Positions 1 to 9,800 of a stretch of DNA of 47,861 nucleotides are shown in pieces. The notes beneath the pieces were generated by a model. It saw only the letters and a program-made list of their open reading frames with translations. It did not search any database and was not told the origin of the DNA. Origin of the DNA: Gonium pectorale (Eukaryota > Chlorophyta > Chlorophyceae > Chlamydomonadales > Volvocaceae). Position 1 is the first letter of the stretch; every line of letters begins with the position of its first letter. Position numbers and translations under genes: made by a program. The stretch is taken from the NCBI GenBank assembly GCA_001584585.1, contig LSYV01000042.1, forward strand, positions 793,853-841,713, written 5' to 3'.

Positions 1-98
1 GGGCACCCCTTCCTGCTGCAGCGTGCGGACCTGCCGCGGCAGCAGGGGCCTGCCATGCTGCGTACGTCCGGGAGGCTTTCGGGCTGCCTCCCGGGGCG

Positions 99-645
99 GT
101 GGCCCCGGCCGCCGACCTCGCCTCCCTTTGGTCGGCCTTCCCACGCCTCTGGCGTCAAGTCAACTGGGAGCCCAAGCGCAAGGAAGTGTTCTGGCAGCTG
201 GCCGTTGATGGGGTTCCGATGCCGGGAAATGTGCACTTGCCCTTGCCCACAGTGCCTTGGGTGTGCCTGTGGGGCCGCGGAGGCCGCGGAGGCCGAGGCC
301 TCCCCGCGCATGCACCATTTCAGTGCCTGCCCCATCGCCGTTGGGTTGCGTACTGTGGTAGAGTACCAGTGCCACTGTCCGGTGCAGCGAGCGCACCTCT
401 GGCTGGGTGTCACGCCAGATGAGCGTCGGGTGCTGCGATGTGTGCGGGACGTGATTGTGCTGGCGGTGCTCAACAGCCTGGAGTGGGCGCGGCGCTCTGT
501 GTTTGCCGCGGCTGGGATGGTGTATCCGCTGGGCAACCCCTCCTGCGGGTTGTGGCTGGACGCCTGCACTGCGCGGAGTGAACGCATGGGTCTCCCTCAC
601 TTTCCTTGTTTTTTCGTCCACGTTCATGTTTGCCTCCTCGCATGA
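99..645 (+). pseudogene. LINE ORF2 C-terminal fragment with zf-RVT-like knuckle, copy 1
   Basis: Frame 99 onward reads a WRQVNWEPKRKEVFWQL-type helix followed by VPMPGN, which is the usual start of a zf-RVT domain. The second half (CACG, then PRMHHFSACPIA, a C-C-H-C-like pattern) lies in the frame that starts at 55. A frame change near 230-260 therefore separates the two halves. The following stretch reads VLAVLNSLEWARRSVF, which recurs in decayed form in the second copy. A broken retroelement is the simplest explanation. The alternative, a host gene with an unrecognised intron, is unlikely because the same module is repeated 1.4 kb further on. Confidence 0.55.
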
Positions 646-829
646 TATCTGTGTGCGGGCCTGTCGACCCGTATGTGCTTTTTGCTGCTCGTGGCCGGGA
701 CCGGCTTCGGGACGGCGCGGGCTAGTGTCTTCACCGACATGGTTGAACTTGTTGGGTGGCGGGCCTCTATATATTGTGCACGGCCCGTGTGTGGGCTTTT
801 TATATGCCTAGCCACGGGGCCCCTGACTG

Positions 830-965
830 GGTTAAGCACTAGGCAACTGTTTCATTGCTTGGTTTGTCTGCTGGTATTGCCATGTTGCCCGTACTCTCCT
901 CGCAGTAATTTTCCAGGGGCAGGCTGGGCCCCCCAGCGTCGAGGGTACCGTAACGAAGTCTGTCA
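830..965 (+). repeat. Direct repeat module B, copy 1
   Basis: The module starts with ggttaagcact, continues with tgtttcattgcttgg, then cctcgcagtaattttcc, and ends with a cccccagcgtcgagggtacc stretch and gtaacgaagtctgtc. The same ordered blocks return at about 1296-1475 and 2205-2340. The copies are diverged, so the duplication is not recent. Confidence 0.6.
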
Positions 966-1295
966 ATCTGCCGCGCCGTTGTGGGGGGACGATCCGTTGC
1001 TCCCCAACGCGGGTGTGGTGTGCCGCCGGCCCGGGCTGGAGGCGCTCTGTCCGATTGCCGTCGCCTGCCCACCGTCAGCGACGCTGTGCGGGTGGACGCG
1101 GCCCTGTCGGCGTTCTAGAGGAAAGTAAAACAAGTAAGCGAATACACACCCGAAGATGCGACGTTTCCAGTAGGGCGCCAAAGTCAGGGCATGGCAGGTG
1201 ACGGAGTCGAGGAGGAGCGCCGCCAGGCCCTGGCCGCCGAGGCAGGTTTCGTCATCTTTGCAGTGCACGCGCATCTGGCCACCGTCTCCTGCGCC

Positions 1296-1475
1296 TGGGT
1301 TAAGCACTGGGCGCATTGTTTCATTGCTTGGCTTGGCTACGGCCTCGCAGCAATTTCCCTGTGGTTTGCAGGGTCCCCCAGTGATGGGGGTACTGTAACG
1401 AAGTCTGTCTGTTGCGCTCTACTAGCAGATATTTCCCGGCGGCAGGCAGGGCCCCCTAGTGTCGGGGGTACTGTA
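1296..1475 (+). repeat. Direct repeat module B, copy 2 (with partial internal reduplication)
   Basis: It has the same block order as 830-965: ggttaagcactgggc, tgtttcattgcttggc, cctcgcagcaatttcc, a cccccagtgatgggggtac segment, then gtaacgaagtctgtctg. The atttcc...ccccctagtgtcgggggtactgta part occurs a second time immediately downstream (about 1430-1472). The short inverted match around ccccc...ggggg suggests a hairpin inside the unit. Confidence 0.6.
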
Positions 1476-1544
1476 GCCTCAACTCTCTCTCTCGTGCGGG
1501 GATCTAGTACAGCACCCTGCTTTGCCGTGAACTCGGGAGGCCAG

Positions 1545-2040
1545 GGGGCGGTGGCCCCGGCCACCGGCCACGCCTCCCTGCGGGCCGCTTCCCCACGCCT
1601 CTGGCACCAAGCTAAGAGGGAGCCAAAGCTCTAGGATGTATTTTATGGCGGCTCGCCGTTGATGGAGCTGCAATGCCGGGTATCGTATGCTTGCCGAGGG
1701 TGGCGTGGGAGCACGTGCCTGTGGGGATACGGAGTTGGAGGCCTCTCCGCTCCTGCACCACTTCTGGGCCTGCCCCATAGCCGCCGGGTTTAATGCTGTG
1801 CGGGACCGGGACCGGTGGCAATGCCGGTTGCAGTGGGCCGCTGGGCCCACCCCTGCTTGTTTATTCCGCCGGACGCGGGTCGGGTAAATGGTGTGTGCGG
1901 GGGGGGGCGTGAGAGGGGTATGGTGGTACTAGCGATGCTAAACAGCAGAATGGGCGAGGTGCTCCATGCATGCGCGTCAGCCATTCCCCCTGCTAGCCTC
2001 TTCCTCTGTTGCCTGTGGGGGCTTCTCCTTCAGCCGGGCT
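1545..2040 (+). pseudogene. LINE ORF2 C-terminal fragment with zf-RVT-like knuckle, copy 2
   Basis: This stretch aligns by eye with 99-560. It shares the run ggtggccccggcc, the segment around ttccccacgcctctgg, the gccgttgatgg segment, and the knuckle ACGDTELEASPLLHHFWACP read in the frame of 1687. It lacks part of the sequence between the two cysteine pairs and has stop codons in the helix region. A VVLAMLNSRMGEVLHACASA stretch near 1920-1985 matches the downstream part of copy 1. It is clearly degenerate. Confidence 0.55.
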
Positions 2041-2204
2041 GATGTACGGCGCCATGCAGACTCAGCCGTATTATTGCACGAAGTGTATTACCGGTATACA
2101 GGACCGTGTGCGGGTTTTGTTTGTCGCGCTTCGGCACGCCCCCTGCTTGGGTTGAGCGCTCGTGTGCGGCCTGCATCCCCTTTGTGAGGAGCCTGTAATC
2201 TGTA

Positions 2205-2340
2205 TCTGCTAGGCCGTTGTTACATTGCTTGGCTGTTTGCTGGGAGTGCTGCTGCCGCCTTGCTCCCTCGCAGAAATTTCCCGACAGCAGGTCGAGTCCC
2301 CCAGTGTCGAGGGCACGGTAACGGAGCCTGTCTGTCTGTC
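2205..2340 (+). repeat. Direct repeat module B, copy 3
   Basis: It matches copies 1 and 2 in order: taggccgttgttacattgcttggctg, ctccctcgcagaaatttccc, cccccagtgtcgagggcac, then ggtaacggagcctgtctgtc. It is followed at about 2420-2500 by a coding-like stretch (EELRLALAAEAGFGMFAVLA). That stretch matches one upstream of copy 2 at about 1206-1275 (EEERRQALAAEAGFVIFAVH), so larger units than B alone were duplicated. Confidence 0.6.
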
Positions 2341-2815
2341 GTCGACGGGCCTCTTTCTGACTGCCGTCGCCTGCTCACCGTCGGCGGTGCGGCGCGGAGT
2401 GGACGCAGCAACGTCGGTATCCGCGGAGGAGCTTCGTCTGGCGCTGGCTGCTGAGGCCGGTTTCGGTATGTTCGCCGTGCTGGCTGGCTTCCATCATACT
2501 GCCTTCTGTTTTGCTGGTCGCTGTGGAGCTCTCCTAAGACGCGAGCTCGCGCCATCCGGTGGCCCAAGGCGCTTTCCTGGAATGCACCAACGCGCGTGCC
2601 GCAGTCCCAGTCCCTACCCCCCTGCCTGGCTCGCCGCCGCCCGCCTCATCCTGGCTCGCCTCACGGTGCGTGACCGCTGCCTGCCACCCCGCCATCCTCG
2701 TTGCCTTCCTTCCCCAACAGGGCTGGTGACACGGTGCTGCGACTCGCGACTCCGGGCACCCAGCTGCAGCTCGTGGATACAGCACAGCAGCCACTGCTGC
2801 CGGCGCCTTTAGTAG

Positions 2816-4514
2816 GGCGGCGTTACCACTGCTTGCTTTCTGGTTTCCGAGCCGGCATGGCCACACGCTGAAATCGCCGATGGCAACGTGGGACCGGGAC
2901 GCAATTCATGCAGGCCTGAGGCAGGCCCGCTCAGGGATAACATGGACTGGAAGGCCTGAGTGGGACTAAGCAACGCCAGATAAGACTGGATGGGGCTGCC
3001 GATGCGGCTATACCTACAGGAAGGGCGTCCAGTTGGTCCGGAAGCGGTAGCCGCTTGGCAGGAATCGCCGTTTGCTGTTATCCCAAAATCTGGGTAAAAG
3101 GAGACGTGGCACCTGATGAGTGATTCATGACAACATCTAGCAGATAGGAGATGGCGGCGAGGGCTGTCCAAGGAACCGAGGTGACAGGGCATCGCCAACG
3201 TTGATAACATTCCCGCCGCCCGGGCACCGCACACACCCCGTCCGCTGCAACCCAAAGGCTTCATCAACTGCATTGCAACCGGGAAGTGCCAGCCAAGTTA
3301 TGACCAGGCGACGGTAGGGGTCCTTGCCACGCGCTTCAATACCGTAGATTCATCCTGGTTATTGGCATGCGATCCTCAACGACTTGATCCTCGTTGAGAA
3401 ATCCCGGAGCCAGTATCCCCCACGACCACACCGCTTGTACCCATTCAGCGGCAGCTTCAGCCCCATGTGGCTGACTCTGGCATTTCAAACTTATGCGTTG
3501 CAAGATGCCAAAGCCACCTCCTTCCCCTCCACCGCAAACGAACGGAGACCTCCATCTTGGATGCTCACTCTCCAGTCTGCGCCCGTGCCAAGTTAAGGCT
3601 CAAACGTTCCACACGAAACAAACAGCCGGCCATATGTGTGCCAGCGACACGACTGCCGATGATGCCGCGCGTGCGATCGGGACGCACGGCCGCGGTGAGT
3701 GTCGGTGTGGCGACCGCCCCAAAGCCTGCCGCTGGCCCCAAGCAGTCCCAGAGTGCGCGCGCAGCAGTCCAAGCCCCCTGCCGGCAGGCAAGTAGCATGC
3801 ATACCACAAACCAATAACGCACCATGTCTCGCACGCCGCCCTTGCAGTCCAGTTCCCCCGTCCTTAGCTCTTTCCTTGTCATACTGATTGCTGCCGTAAG
3901 CCGCCCGAAAACTCTATGGCCCTGAAGCGCTCGGCCGCCGCGCCGCGGCCTGCACAGCTGCCCTAACACCGGAGACCAGACTGCCTACCCATCATGCCCC
4001 ATCTGGCGTCCATACCGCCCTTGCTCGTAGCGCAGCGCTGCGGCCGTGCGAGCCCCTCAGCGGAGCACTTGCGACCGAATGCCGTCGCCAGAAGTGCGTT
4101 GCTGCCCCCGCGCTGTCCCATACAAATGCAGGACCCAGCCCGCACGCGAAGGGCCACGGGCAGACCGCCCGTGCTGCCAGTCCCCGGTGGACCAGCGAAC
4201 AGCGGGAGCCAGCGGGCTCAGCGTCATCCTCCACAGACAACGGCAATCAGAAGGGCCCCCCAGCAGCAGACCGGGGCGCGTACATACCCGTGTGTTAATT
4301 AGGGCCGTCGGTGGAGGCAGGACCTAGGACGGGCGGCTCGAATGAACTATCCGAGGCGGTAGCACCTCGACCAGCAGCCCGGTCCCATGCCACGTGATGC
4401 GCTGCCAACGAGGGACGCAGACGGCGGAATCCCGGTCGGCCCCGGGGCTAGTTGCGCTCGAGTAAGCATCGCGCTGCCAGCGAGACCGGCGGTGGACCCC
4501 TCACTCGGCCCTGG
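2816..4514. other. Stretch without a recognisable gene, downstream of the RRM gene
   Basis: Open frames here (for example 2809-3273 and 3565-3969 on the minus strand) show no family motif, and I do not accept them as genes. The part next to 4515 must include the 3' untranslated region of the RRM gene on the minus strand. I found no TGTAA signal in the expected orientation. No tRNA or CRISPR-like repeat is visible. Confidence 0.5.
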
Positions 4515-5271
4515 TCATGAAGCCGCCTCCTTCATCGCCTGGTCGGCCCCGTCCGCCGTAGCTGCGGCCGCCGCCTCCTTCGCCGCCTGCTTGCGCTGCT
4601 CCTTCTCATGCTCTTCCAGCTCATTCTGCGCGGAAGGGCATCATAAGAATTCCAGACGCTTAGGGATACGAGCCACGGTCAGGTTACCGAGCGTGACTTT
4701 GGGTTGGGTAAGGGCATACGACAGTTAAGAGTTCGGCCGCACCGCCTGTGGGGCCATATCTTGCCGTAGGTTGCGGCCGCGATGGGCAAGTATCGGCACA
4801 GCACTTGTAGCTGCTCGGAGACATGCGACGAAAATGATGTGAAACGGGAGGCACCTACGGCGACAGCGCAGACACCCACGACACGCCCATACACACCTCA
4901 GCGTCCATCTCCTCAATGTAGCGGTCCGTGTCCGCCCACACTGGCAAGTGGCTCCAGCCCTTATCGCCACCCTTGATCTTCATAGGCTGTGCGTAGTTGA
5001 CCTTCAGCACGCGCCCAAACAGCTCCCCATTGTGCATGTTGTCGATCGCAGCTGCCGCGTCCTCTTTCTCCTCATACTCGACAAACCCGAAGCCTCGATG
5101 TGTTCCCGTGGCATGATCTAGCGGGATGTTGACCTCCTTAATCTCGCCAAACGGCAGGAAGGCTGCGTGGAGCGTCGCCTCGTTGACAGTCTCCTCAAGG
5201 CCTCCCACGTATAGTGTGGTCTTAGGATTCGTGCCCTTGCCCCCAACTGCAACCAGCGTCGTGCTCGCCAT
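4515..5271 (-). CDS. Small RNA-binding protein with a single RRM (plant AtE1 / PPIE-RRM type)
   Basis: Two exons, 5271-4897 and 4625-4515, join in phase 0 across a 271-bp GT-AG intron to give 161 residues. The RRM spans about residues 18-96, with RNP2 reading LYVGGL and RNP1 reading RGFGFVEY. It is followed by the family's typical [11 protein letters not shown] and [10 protein letters not shown] segments. Exon 2 encodes an acidic, Ala/Glu/Lys-rich helix ending MKEAAS. The RRM closely resembles that of the cyclophilin PPIE, but there is no cyclophilin domain. This matches the free-standing plant proteins such as Arabidopsis AtE1 (At1g13690). A nuclear or spliceosome-associated role is inferred from the family. 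The start is the first ATG of the frame, directly before the RRM. Confidence 0.85.
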
Positions 5272-6831
5272 TTTGTTTCCGGCAGATTCTGCTGTTCCTC
5301 TGCCCGGTCAGCGCATTTTTTGCATGTAAGCCTATGATTGGAGGTACAGAAAGAGAGAAATAAAACACGCAGGATAAGAACTCGCCGAAGTTACCGCGTG
5401 TGAAGTGCCGTTTTGATGGATGCCAATGAGAGTTGATAGTGGTCTGAAGGGAAGCGAAAACTAAGAGCGGAAACTGAGTAATGCTCGTCCTCATACTCGC
5501 CGTACAGTGTCCGCGGAGAGCCACGATGTTTAGGGTCTTTTGACATCCCAAAACCCTGGGAAGTCTGGATCCCCAACCTTGCTTAGCAACGCCTGGCCCG
5601 TGAAGCCCGTAATGCTCGTTATTGACACGCTCTTGTTTCTGGCTTTCCCCCCCCCCCCCTGCTACAGCAGCAGTTTTTCAGCATGCACGAAATGGGAGAC
5701 ACGACGGATGGAGGAGAGTGACAGGGTATTTAATTACCGTTGACAGGGCTGTACCACGCACCGCGTTGCAGGCTCACCCGAGAGGCGAACATTCAGCGGC
5801 GAGCTATCGCCCACCACCTGGGTTGCTGGGGCACATGTCACTCATAGAAGAGATACTGATTCTTACTACCGCCACAGACAGCCAACAGCCCGGCCTGTAG
5901 TGCAGCCACCACGCAACCACTCCGCAGCAACACTCGCCAGAAGGGCAGCACTCTGCACTCGGCACACCTGAAGCAGCGAAATCAACACATGCGCAACAGG
6001 GGGGCGCGCCGCGGACACTGGGCGCCGGAAAATTTTCCGCGCGCTGGCTCTCCCCTTCCTCTCCCGCTCACACTGGCTCAAAATACTGGGGTGAACACAC
6101 GTTCACCAAAACGGCGCAAGGAAGAGGCATGCCGCCTTTGCTTTGTTCACGATGCAGACAGGCAGGCAGATAGTTCGCCAGCGAGCCCTACTCGAATGGG
6201 CCCCTGTCCCAGCCGGCATGTGCTGGCCAATGCCAACCAACCAACCGACGGAGTCTTCCACCACGAACCCGTACCTCCGCCGTTTTTGTCCCAATCTACA
6301 TATGCATGCGCCAAGCATATATGAAGCATTGCGAACGTCGATGGGCCCCCTAGGCCAAAACGGGGTCGCTTCACATCTGGAGGGTAGAGGCCGAGAGAGC
6401 CCACACTTCCACCCACTAGGTCGGTCGCTACAACGCTCTCAAGGAGAAAAACCGGGCCACGAACACCAGGAACGGGCCCATCACGTGACGACACACAAAC
6501 AGAACACGCAGTGCACCAGAGATAAGCTAGATCAACAAGCGGCCGGGCAACGGGTAACAGCCGGAACGGCCGCAGCATACTACACCATGGGAGAATGCCA
6601 ACTGCTCGCCTTCGTAGCGACTCCCGGTCCCTTGAGGCTGACCGTAGGGCCGCCCATAACGCCAGCAACTCAGGCGGAACGGCTGCGAGATGGGTCCGCG
6701 ATAGCTCACTGTGCACAGCCCGGGTGCACTATCCTCGCCGTGCATCCCCAGACGGCTCGCGCGGGGCGCAGCTTCCGCTGCAGTGGCCGATGACATCCGG
6801 CCGCCCCGCCCGCTCTCCTCAAGTAGCCACC
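5272..6831. other. Spacer: GYD1 3' untranslated region and RRM-gene promoter
   Basis: Both flanking genes are on the minus strand, so this interval must hold the 3' end of the dehydrogenase transcript and the promoter of the RRM gene. A run of 13 or 14 C is visible at about 5649-5662. I see no convincing coding exon, TATA box or TGTAA signal. Confidence 0.5.
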
Positions 6832-9800
6832 TCACGCCGAGGCGGTCTTCTTGGGGGAGGTCGCCTCATCCACCAGGTACACGAGGCCCCTGCGGGTTCG
6901 CGCACAAAAGGGGGCTCGGCATGATGCCACCTGACATGAACATCTGGAGGACCGGCTTGAGGGCTTAATGGAACTGCAAGGTCCGAAGGGCATGGGCATG
7001 GTCGATAGCCGGACGAGACCCTTGTCAACAAGCCAGCCTGCACAGCGCAGTCAATCCCCTTCAACCGGCTGCAACGCAGGGACAACCTCGTTTTCAACTT
7101 GGGTTCCTATTACGAGTCACTCTCCGCGCCGCCAATCCTCGTATTTACTGCTAGGCACCGCACCTTCCGTTCATTTGCACGATGCCCGTTTCTATCGGGC
7201 CCCTCGCTGCACCGCATTGCTCGCATACCACCCTTGTCCAGCCCCGCCCGCAAGCCCCGGTCCCGCACCTGAAGTTGATGCCCGAGTGGTTGGACAGGCT
7301 CATCTCGCAGGTACGGCTAGTGGAGTAACCGTCGGAGCAGCCGGCGGGCAGGTTGAGGTGCTGCAGCGACGCGCCCGTCAGCTCAGGGAAGCGCATGCCG
7401 CGGTCGCCGGCCATGCCGCAGCAGGGGATACCGGAGGGGACAACCTGAGGGGGCGAAGGCGGGGACAGGCGGCCGAAATTCGGCCTGAGTGAAGCGGAGG
7501 CTGGGCGTACTCAGGAACAGCGGCGAACTGGGTCACGCGAAGCGGCAGCGGTTGCGCGCTGTGAAGCGGGGGGCGGCATGGGTACTTGCCTAGCCTAGCC
7601 TAGCCTCGCCCTTGCCCACACCACCTCATCATGGCCGCGCCCACCTCGTGCGAGCACAGCCCCGCCAGCTTAGAGAACGACTCCTCGATGCCCATCTTCT
7701 TGGAGGAGCAGGGCACGTGGATGGCCACCGTGTCGCGAACCTTCTTCCACTCCAGCTTGTCAACCAGGAAGTGGCTGACGGGGTTGAGAAAGGACGGGCC
7801 AGGGACAAGGTTGGGGTCAAGAGGCCGAGCAAGGAAGAGGGCTGTTAGAGCACGGACGCATCAGTACTTTCCCAAGGCGGTTCGTTTCTTCTCGCATCGC
7901 TGCACCACGATAGCCTGCGGCTCACCGGATGAACTCGACGGGCTCGTACAGCGCGAAGCGCAGCGAGGGCTCCGAGATCTGGCTCTTGACCTGCAGGTGC
8001 GGCAGGGTGCGACCGGGAACGGGCGTCGTCATGACAGCGATACGAAATCAAGCAATGAACGCACGGCTGACGCGCTCCCGTTTTCACCGAACACTCGAAC
8101 CTAGGAGAACCCACGAAAGAAAACGACCGGCTCCCACCTGCGCCAGGCAGGGCGAGGTGTCCATGACAATGGGAATCTTGCCGTTCTCCGACGCCTTCAG
8201 CAGCGCAGCCTCCAGGTCGGCGCCCTTGGCAGCGGCGGCGTCCTTGAAGCCACGGCTGCAAAGCGGGGAACCCAGGAGCGGTGACAGCGGAGGTAAATGA
8301 CGTGTAGGGCATCTGTGCCCTGGCTTGGCTAGAAAGGTTTAGGACTCGAGGACTGCGAATTCGTTGCGTGTGCTGTTAGCCAGCAGGACGCCCGTGGCCC
8401 GCAACGTCAGCTCCACCCCGCCCGATACTCCCCGACCCGCCCCTACAGATCTCTGCTTCCTCTTGCAAAAGCGTCTTTCAACCTGTCTCCATCTCCGATC
8501 ATACTTTCCCCTTCCCTCCCTTGCCAGCGCGTCCTCCCTTTAGTTGCAAGCTGCCTTAGTGCATGTCTCGCATCAGACCACCCTCACCTGTTGAACATCA
8601 TGCCGCAGCATTGGCTGCTTACGCCCTCCGGAATGATGACCTGGCGAGGGGCCGCGAGCGGGCAGAGGCATGTCATTAAATGCATACCAGAGGCAACGCT
8701 ACGCTGCCCACTCCCATCACGTCGCCGTCTCTTAACATTCACACCGCCGCGGCAGGTCCCACCTGGTACCCAGCCTTGGCGAACAGGCTCATGATCTTCT
8801 CGTGCACGCTGGCCGTCTCCTTGTCCCCGGCCGCGGGACCCATCATGCGCGTCACGCAGCTGGGCATGTACACCACGCGGCGGGGGATGCCAGCGGCGGC
8901 AGCCGGGACAGGCGCCGGCGTGGGCACTATCGGGAGGGATTGGGTTTGGGGCGAGGGGGTCGCACGGGTTGGGGGCTAGTCAGCGTGTATATTGCGAGGG
9001 ACGCCGAACAGCAGACCGCAGGCTGGAGCTGGGTAGTTATTCCTTGCTCCAACCATGTCAATCGATTCATACAGCATGTTGCGCCCCTAGACGACGTGGG
9101 TGCCAATACCCTTCAATTTCCGCAAATGTCGTCGCACCGCGGGAGACGACGGACCCGACGATCGAACCCAATCCTATCCACTTGGTGGGAGCAGCATCGG
9201 AACCAGGTAATTTGCCGCGCCCCCCATCCCGAATGCGCACCCACCCTTGAGCGGCGCTGCGCCCTTGGGCATGTAGGGGTTCCACACCGGCACGAAGTGG
9301 TTGGTGGCGGCGTTGAGGGCGCGGGAGATGGCGGCCAGTGGCTTGGGGCCCACGATGCTGCAGGGGGGGGGGTAAGAGGTGTTGATGTTCGCTAGAACAG
9401 ACCTGGGGGAAGGAGGCACGGTGCGTGCACAGGAGAGGAGGGCATGTGTTGCGGGTCCTTGCTCCTCCCGGTCAGCATCATGCCCGTGCCCCCAGCTCCA
9501 CCCGGTGCCCCCCACCGTCCCCCACCTGTGCGCGAAGTCCACGATGTTGAGGAACTTGGGCACGGCGGCATTGATCAGCCCAAAGTTGCGAGCCAGGAAC
9601 ATGGCGGTGCCGCTGGCGGTCTTGGCCTCCGTCATGGCCTCGGCGCGCAGCGCCTTGATCATGTCACCGGTGTTGATCTTGACGGGGCACTTCTCCTGGC
9701 ACATGCCGTCGGCGGCGCACGTCTGCTCGCCGTCGTACGCGTACGAGTTGCTCATGGCCTGCGTGATGCGGAAGGCGGGCGGGGGCGAGGGATTGATTCA

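Larger units (their letters stand above)
1..2815 (+). mobile_element. Decayed, internally repeated LINE-type (non-LTR) retrotransposon fragments
   Basis: This block contains two or three partial copies of the same sequence modules in direct orientation. Two modules (about 99-560 and 1545-1990) encode the end of a reverse-transcriptase polyprotein, including a zinc-knuckle resembling the zf-RVT domain found after the RT in many LINE and plant non-LTR elements. Other modules (about 830-965, 1296-1475, 2205-2340) are non-coding-looking repeats. No frame stays open: both knuckle copies need frame changes or carry internal deletions, so nothing here is likely to be functional. The left edge is cut by the window. 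The similarity is judged from motif spacing and internal repetition only. The element family and its true borders are unknown. Confidence 0.6.

Noticed and set aside
2809..3273. 154-codon open frame on the minus strand
   Set aside because: No family motif, no supporting splice context, and composition typical of chance frames in GC-rich DNA.
3565..3969. 134-codon open frame on the minus strand
   Set aside because: Competing frames of similar length overlap it on both strands and none shows a domain.
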